A stretch of DNA of 64,000 nucleotides, from NCBI GenBank assembly GCA_905221605.1, contig CAJNDS010000478.1:64501-128500 (forward strand), in the 5' to 3' direction. The DNA is from Symbiodinium natans. Its lineage: Eukaryota; Sar; Dinophyceae; Suessiales; Symbiodiniaceae. The notes under the pieces were generated by a model, which was given only the letters and a program-made list of their open reading frames with translations, made no database searches and was not told the origin of the DNA. The stretch's first letter is position 1. Every line of letters begins with the position of its first letter. Below, in pieces: positions 58,230 through 64,000 of the stretch. Made by a program: the position numbers and the translations under genes.

Positions 58230-61200
58230 GCATTGCAACAGGCTCGAGATGCACGAGGAAGGGCATTGGCCCACAACGCCATTGCTCGAGCCCAACTGCT
58301 GGCTCGAGAATATCTGAAAGCTGAGGAGGCATCTTCTGCTCTGTTTAGGGTTTAGGGTTCAGGGTTTAGGGTTTAGGGTTTAGGGTTGCACATGTTATTG
58401 TGGACTCTCGAGGTCCTTGTTGATGCCGATTGATGCTTGCTGCGAGTCTTTCAGGCAGCCGACCAGGGACTAGAAGCAGCCCGCGGAGTGGACTCCTCAA
58501 TGACACCTCAATGACTCGCCTAAAGTTGTTGTTACCTCGGTCGAAGAAACATCGCAAGAATGTGAGGCAAAGGACTCCTCGGATGTCATGGCTCAGTGCA
58601 TCGCTGCCAAGGCACCTCCATCAGCATGGTTATCTGCGTCAAGAGCAGAACATTTAAAGATCTGAAATGTACTGAATCATTTGCTTGAGTTGGAAATGCC
58701 TATGTGCCTATGCTGCAAGACACTCCTTGCCCGTTTCCGACATGATGATGCTTTCCAAGCAGCGGAAGCTGCTGTGTCGCTCGTGTGCGACTCAGCTGTG
58801 CACTACAAGAACCGCCGCGGTTGACTGCAAAAGACTGTAAGGCGCAGTCGAAGGGCAAGTCGGTTCAGGCGGCGGCTCTGACAACACGTGCGCAGGCGAG
58901 TGAAATGAAGGAATGAAGTGGGACAAGTGGGCAAAATTCAGAGGGGTCCGGACATGTCTGGACTGGCCACCATCGCAGGTTTGCCTTGCAAGAGACAAGA
59001 AGCAAGAGGCTGGCAAGGCGGAGCTTTGACAGTGCAGCAACCAGCCTTGCAGCAACTTGAGCCCTAAACCCTAAACCTTGTACCAAAGATGCATTGCTGA
59101 AGGTTGCCAGACAAGCTGTGGCTTTGTTCAGGGAGTGTGAAGAGAGAAGTGGCGAGGCAGCTTTGCGCGCCCCCGTTTTTTCACCCGCCGCAGCGCGCTT
59201 TCTGCGAGTCGTTGAGAGGCCATGGCCTTGGAGGTTGTGGCGCGAGCATGCCTAGCGGCAAAAAAGGGCAACGAGGCGCTCCGTGCTGCGAACGAGGCAG
59301 GAGACGGGTCACTGTCCCGAAGATTCCGAGGTGCAGCATGCTTTTTCAAGCTTAAGCCACGGGATGGCATCAGATGCAAAGCAAATGCCAGCAAAAGCGC
59401 AAACAAAAGACTGCAGCGGTAGTACTCCGAAATTCAAACTTCTCTCGGACATTTTCCAGTGGCCACTTGGGAACCCAGCGGCGTTTATAAGTTCAGGTTT
59501 ATTCTCATTATTGGAGAATTCTTGGGAGTCGGAATGGGAAGAACCCAGAGAAATGTCTCGCAACGCGACCCCTTGCAGCCGCTTCAAGCCTCATAAGCCT
59601 CCGACCCACGACTTCTCTTCGTGGCCTTTTACGGCTTTAAGATCTTTCAAGTAGCTCCCTGAGGTGCTGGCGCTATTCCAGGGGAGCGGATCTGATGCTG
59701 AGTCCAGGTCGCTGCTCTTGGTTGCGAAAACCAAGCAGGCAAGGCGGTTGCATGTCGTAGAAGAAGCGTTTGCAAATTCGTTGATTCGCCACTCCAGCGG
59801 AGGCTCTGGGAGACGCTCAGGAGGCTCAGGAAGTGGCAATCAGCTCAGACCCCCTGGACCAGAATTATGCTGAGTCATGCTTCTTTCAATGCTGTGATTC
59901 TCGACTTGTTGTGAATGTCAGATGAAATCGCAATGTCTCACTCGTCGTGTTTAATTTTGAGATCTGCTTTTGAGGCTCAGAAAGCTGTTGCTATCTTTGA
60001 AAAGACTGACGACCGGCAGATGCAGGCGACGATATGTCGGATGACGGTAGCTGGTCAGTTTGCCCCATCCTTCCTAGGTAGGATAAGGGGGACTCCTAAA
60101 CGGGACCCCTTCTTAACCCTCTTCTGGCTCTCTTAAACAGGGACCTTATTCAGAGGGTCTATGTCCCCAAAGATCTCCCTAATCCGATCCCCTAATCCAT
60201 GACATCAGGTAGCACTGCAGCGTTTGCCTGCCTTTTCCGTCAAGTCAGTCGTGTTTGCCAACAGAGACATAGGATTGCATCAGAGACTCAAACAAAAGGG
60301 CGTGGCCAGGGACCAGAGCGGACCCTCCTCAAGCTAAAGGAGCCACAAAGTTGGCAAGCCCCAAAAATCAAAATAAAATAGACAGGCCCTCTGCAACCTT
60401 TAAGACTTACACGTAGATCAAAATCCAAAACCCTACCCGTACTGTGAAAGGAGCGGCAAAAGGAGTGGCTGGGCAGACCCGATGGGCTTGGCATGTCCTA
60501 AACTCCTAAACCCCTGAAAAGAAAAGAGAACGCTGAAACCCAGTTGTCATGGGCACAAGTTCTGAATCCATCCAGGAGTTTTCTTGAAGGAATGACATGG
60601 CTGCGTGTTGCAAAGGTAGGTTGGAACTTTTTATTAGAGGGCTGACGTTTGTGCAGGGATTGTTGATGTCTCTTTTGACATCTGTCACTTGTTGTGCTGC
60701 GCCCCTCTCTGTTGGAAAAAAGTTTCCATGTGCAAGACAACGTATACGACAGTAGCCAGTATGGTATGAGAGCCACATCTTCTAACGACAAGATGCATGG
60801 CGCCTTGACTTTGTTTCATCCTGCTGCGCCAAGACATCGCATCTAGTGCATCCAGCATGGGCTATTAGTATTAGGCCTTATAATCCCCCTAACCAACCAT
60901 AAAGGGCCTTGTTAAGGGGTTATAGGGTAAAAAAACCATGCAGGATAAGCTGTTTGTTGCTGTTTTTTTGTCGGCCGATGTCAAGGGCATCACCTTGAAG
61001 CAGCTCGCTGAGATTTGCTTCGCAGGTGGGAGGGACACACTGGGGTTCTAAAAAATTGGCGTACAGCTGGAATGAAAACAGAGTGGCCGCAAGGTGCCGA
61101 CAACATTGATGGCTGGGACCTAAGTTCAATTAGCACGGAAGGGTTTCCACGAAGATTGATGAAAACATGGCTGCTCGGTGGGGGGGCCGGCTTGTGAGGT

Positions 61201-62240
61201 TGGCAGTACACGAAGGAAGCTCTCGAATGCTTCCGTGAAGTGGGCCACAAGAGAGGTGAGGCCAGGAAGCTGCCAGAAACTGCCAGCTGCTGGCACGCGC
61301 GAAGCTGTGCGCGAACGTTCGCGGCAGTTGGAGCAGTATGATCCAGTGCGTAGGCAGCTACTTTGTGCCAAATTGCAGCGGCACATGTGGACAACGGTGC
61401 TTGCGACTGCCTGGCACGGTTTCATCGACAGCCGTCAGTTGTCAGTGTTCAGCTCAGCAGCACCATTGCAGGAGGAGGCCCTAAGGATTGCGGAGGAAGC
61501 CGTCACCATCTGCCGTGAGAGCAACTTCAGGCAGCGGCAGCGATCTTGCGAGCAATGCCTTGGTTCAAATGAATGCAGAGGTCCCAGCTGGGGACGACTC
61601 TCAGCGTCATTGCCAGCGCATACGTGGCCCAGCTGCCGGCAGCACGTAGCGATCAACAGGTTGGAACCCTGAGCACACCATGTCCTGATTAGCGCGCTGG
61701 GTATCGCTCGCACCATGGTCTGTCTTTGCTTTCTTTGGAGGAGCAGCAGATCAACTGGAAAGCTCGATTAGCAGGCAAAGAAGCCTTGGGAATCCTGCAG
61801 AGCGTGCGGCACCTAACGGGCGCCTACAGTGCGGACATTAAGCCGATTTTGGCCAGTACTATGAAATTATTTGTGGCATTGTTGGCTGCAGTGCCAGGTT
61901 GGCGATCGAGTGGGAGAAGCGCAGACGCTGAAGAGCTTGGCATCTGCCTTTTTGAATTACGGAAATGCTGCTGAGGCCTTCTGCTCTTTTTTGCGCACTG
62001 TGCAAGTTGTGCCCAGATACTCCTTGAGTAGGGCCCAAGGGCACGGCAGGATGCATTGTTTTCCGGCAAAGGCTCGCGCGCGGGCCAAACTTGCCGTTGA
62101 CATTGGCAAGGACGAGATAGGATACAACCATAGTTCGTGTGTCGATACTCGAAGCATTGTGAGGAGATTGGAAACAAGCAGATTGAGGGTGAAAACCTGC
62201 TGCTTGTCGCCCAGTCCAAGGTTCATGAAAACAAGGCCGG
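58230..62240 (+). CDS. tetratricopeptide-repeat protein, exon fragments
   Basis: A series of short open segments, each bounded by AG|G, encodes helical repeats of the ALxxAxxAxxxFxxxGDxxGEAxxLxxxA type. Best-defined exons: 58230-58349 (ALQQARDARGRALAHNAIAR, EYLKAEEASSALFR), 58455-58487 (AADQGLEAARG), 58567-58611 (AKDSSDVMAQCIAAK), 59219-59296 (AMALEVVARACLAAKKGNEA, LRAANE). Further segments: about 59960-60055 (AFEAQKAVAIFEKTDDRQMQ), 61213-61270 (KEALECFREVGHKRGEA), 61472-61525 (EEALRIAEEAVTICRES), 61775-61810 (KEALGILQSV), 61898-61980 (VGDRVGEAQTLKSLASAFLN), 62072-62110 (ARARAKLAVDIGKD), 62164-62240 (EIGNKQIEGENLLLVAQSKV). TPR proteins act as protein-binding scaffolds; nothing shows the partner. 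Start, stop and the full exon chain are unresolved, and more than one gene could be involved. Confidence 0.6.
58344..58387 (+). repeat. telomere-like TTTAGGG tract at an intron donor
   Basis: TTTAGGGTTTAGGGTTCAGG and following heptamers; the intron 58350-58454 appears to begin inside this tract, using its GTTTAGGG as the GT donor. Confidence 0.75.
60852..60943 (-). mobile_element. MITE-like hairpin element, family A (copy 3, inverted)
   Basis: The reverse complement aligns with copy 2: ACCCTATAACCCCTTAA, AAGGCCCTTTAT, TAGCCCATGCTGG. On the plus strand it starts CCAGCATGGGCTATT. It lies within the TPR gene region. Confidence 0.75.
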
Positions 62241-62429
62241 ATATTTGCAGGGCCTTTTTGTCACTCAGAAAGGTGATCCTGTAGCTAACTTTGCTGTCTC
62301 GTTTGGCACACTATATTGGTATAGCGTACAGCGCCGCCACGCAGGAAGAAGGAGCTCGTCTTGCAAGATTGTCGGAGAAGCTTCTACGAGAAGCAGGCGA
62401 GATGTGGCCATGTAGCGTCAGCTTCGAAA

Positions 62430-63880
62430 AGTCCCCAGCTACTCGGTGAACTCATATTATCTCATATTCCACGACGTTCGCGTTGGGCAAGCTCCTATGC
62501 AATATCATAATATCATGCAATGCGTAGCAGGTCAAAGCCCCCAAAAAGGCAAATACGCCAGGAGGGGGATTGAAGAACCGAGCCAACCATTTCAGAACCT
62601 TTTCTTGGTCCGGTCACCGCCTGGAGCGGCCTGGGCCAAGCATGGAGTGTAGGCGCGTCGTAGGGTTGGGACTACACGCTTTTGGCTTGGTGGCGTGGCG
62701 GGGCTGTGAGAGCGGGGGCCAGGCGGAAGTGATGTTACAACGTTACAAACGCTGGAACAAGGCGACAGCCCAGCTTCGCCGGGAAGTCTCCGTGAGATTG
62801 GGGGGTAGCGCGGGATCCTGGCCCTCGTTCCCGCGACGTTGTCGGATTCCATCGCTGCATGGGTCCGCACTTTGCGATGCACTTCGCTGCCAGGTTGACC
62901 AGAAAACCTGTTGCCCAGACCTACTTGCTTGTTGCTAGTTAACGAAGCAGGTGCATCCCCACCAAGCCCTCAACTCTGCCCCCCCCGGCATAACACCTTT
63001 ACAGCATTGATGAGCGGCAGCCCAGATGGAATGGTCGTTTTCGTTCTTCGGTGGACAATGAATCCTTGCCTGCCTTGTGCTAGTGAGAGCATTGAAAGGA
63101 GTGATGCTAGCAAGCTTTCGGCACGCTTGATCTGCAGCTCCTTGCGCTTGCAAGGAGCCTCATCAGCTGCAAGAAGTGCGGGCGATACCTACGATTTCAT
63201 TCGCGACTATGGAGTCCAACGCAAGCCCAGATCCCAGTAGGTTGCAGAGAGTTTACAAAGAGCTCCAGTACAATGGCTGAGGGAGAAGCATTCGTGCCTG
63301 CACACTTCAGGGAGACCAAAAAAGATCGGCCAAAGCAGGAAGCCGATGTCAAAACCGACATCACCCTTGATGTGGAGGACCATGCGCAAGCACAGAATGC
63401 ACAGCCTTTTTGCTCCTTGCTTTGCACCTTGAGGAAGGGAAACACCGCCTTGGCTACTTCCACGGTCGGGGACCACAGCTTACGCAGATGCGTTTTTGAA
63501 TGATTCCGCATGGTGGGGACGGTGGGGACGTGCGCTGACCTTGCAGGCTTCACAGCTCGAGCTGTTCGTCCTCGTGCGTAGCAGTTGCCGTGAGACGTAC
63601 ATGAGTTGTCTGCCTTTGTGTAGGGCTTGAGGCCAAGGTGGAAATGGAACGAATCCGCTCGTTTCCCATGTTCTCACTGTGCGTTGAATGCCGCATTTGG
63701 GCTGCATCATGTGGATCGATATCGAACCAAGAGGTATCCCACATTCTTGATTGCAGCCCATGTTCGGACACAGCACCGCCTCTCTTCCAGAACATGTCTG
63801 GTGGTTCGGGAAAATGCCAGCAGGAGGCTCCAGCTAAGCCTTGTTGTTGCAAGCATACGGCAGCAGAGCGTTTTGACCAC
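62430..63880. other. 3' stretch, no recognised gene
   Basis: Nothing assignable. Further TPR exons are possible, but I see no clear repeat motif. Confidence 0.3.
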
Positions 63881-63884
63881 AACA

Positions 63885-64000
63885 ACCACAATTACCACCA
63901 CAACAACCACAACAACCACAACAACAACCACAACAACCACAACAACCACAACAACCACAACAACCACAACAACCACAACAACCACAACAACCACAACAAC
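63885..64000. repeat. (ACAACC AAC)n satellite running off the window
   Basis: A 9-bp AACCACAAC-type unit repeated to the last base; the array is cut by the window end. The poly-Val minus-strand frame is an artefact. Confidence 0.95.

Overview
The window looks like nuclear DNA of a dinoflagellate, probably of the Symbiodiniaceae/Suessiales type. The evidence is: protein genes cut into many very short exons; introns with GC (also GT and GA) donors and acceptors that are always followed by G; TTTAGGG-type telomere-like tracts scattered internally; a Gag-protease ORF of a Ty1/copia element and an endonuclease-reverse transcriptase ORF of a LINE; and very abundant micro- and minisatellites. There are no operons, Shine-Dalgarno sites or CRISPR arrays.

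Layout. 2.07-3.42 kb: an intronless gene for gamma-glutamyl phosphate reductase (proline synthesis). 6.8-18.4 kb: a repeat-rich block (minisatellites at 6.9-7.8, 9.75-10.1, 11.6-11.9, 15.2-15.4, 15.9-16.7 kb; long trinucleotide tracts at 17.0 and 18.0-18.4 kb). A minus-strand copia-type Gag-protease ORF (13.0-15.1 kb) and a second, frame-broken ORF (11.7-12.8 kb) lie inside it. 20.7-25.4 kb: a multi-exon ADP-ribosylglycohydrolase gene that no single ORF shows, reassembled here from exon fragments. 26.2-29.3 kb: a LINE insertion with a 13-bp target-site duplication and one uninterrupted ORF. 29.3-44 kb: mostly unassigned sequence with small hairpin elements, a TTTTAGGG array and diverged tandem repeats. 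44.2-50.6 kb: a class I (4Fe-4S) fumarate hydratase gene in at least 29 exons. 51.3-53.7 kb: a GT4-type glycosyltransferase gene in at least four identified exons. 57.2-58.0 kb: three copies of one small inverted-repeat element. 58.2-62.4 kb: exon fragments of a tetratricopeptide-repeat protein. The window ends in an ACAACC-type satellite.

All five recognised host genes lie on the plus strand, which fits the unidirectional gene arrays typical of dinoflagellates; the copia ORFs are on the minus strand. The host genes have unrelated functions (proline synthesis, ADP-ribose removal, fumarate/malate interconversion, glycosyl transfer, protein interaction). The main result is that reading across GC-AG introns recovers genes which look empty in a six-frame view. 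In the fumarase gene, 22 of 28 introns begin with GC, 5 with GT and 1 with GA, and all 28 acceptors are AG followed by G. The 29 exons join into one frame of 482 codons plus a stop. Exon boundaries were placed by hand from family motifs and should be confirmed with RNA data.
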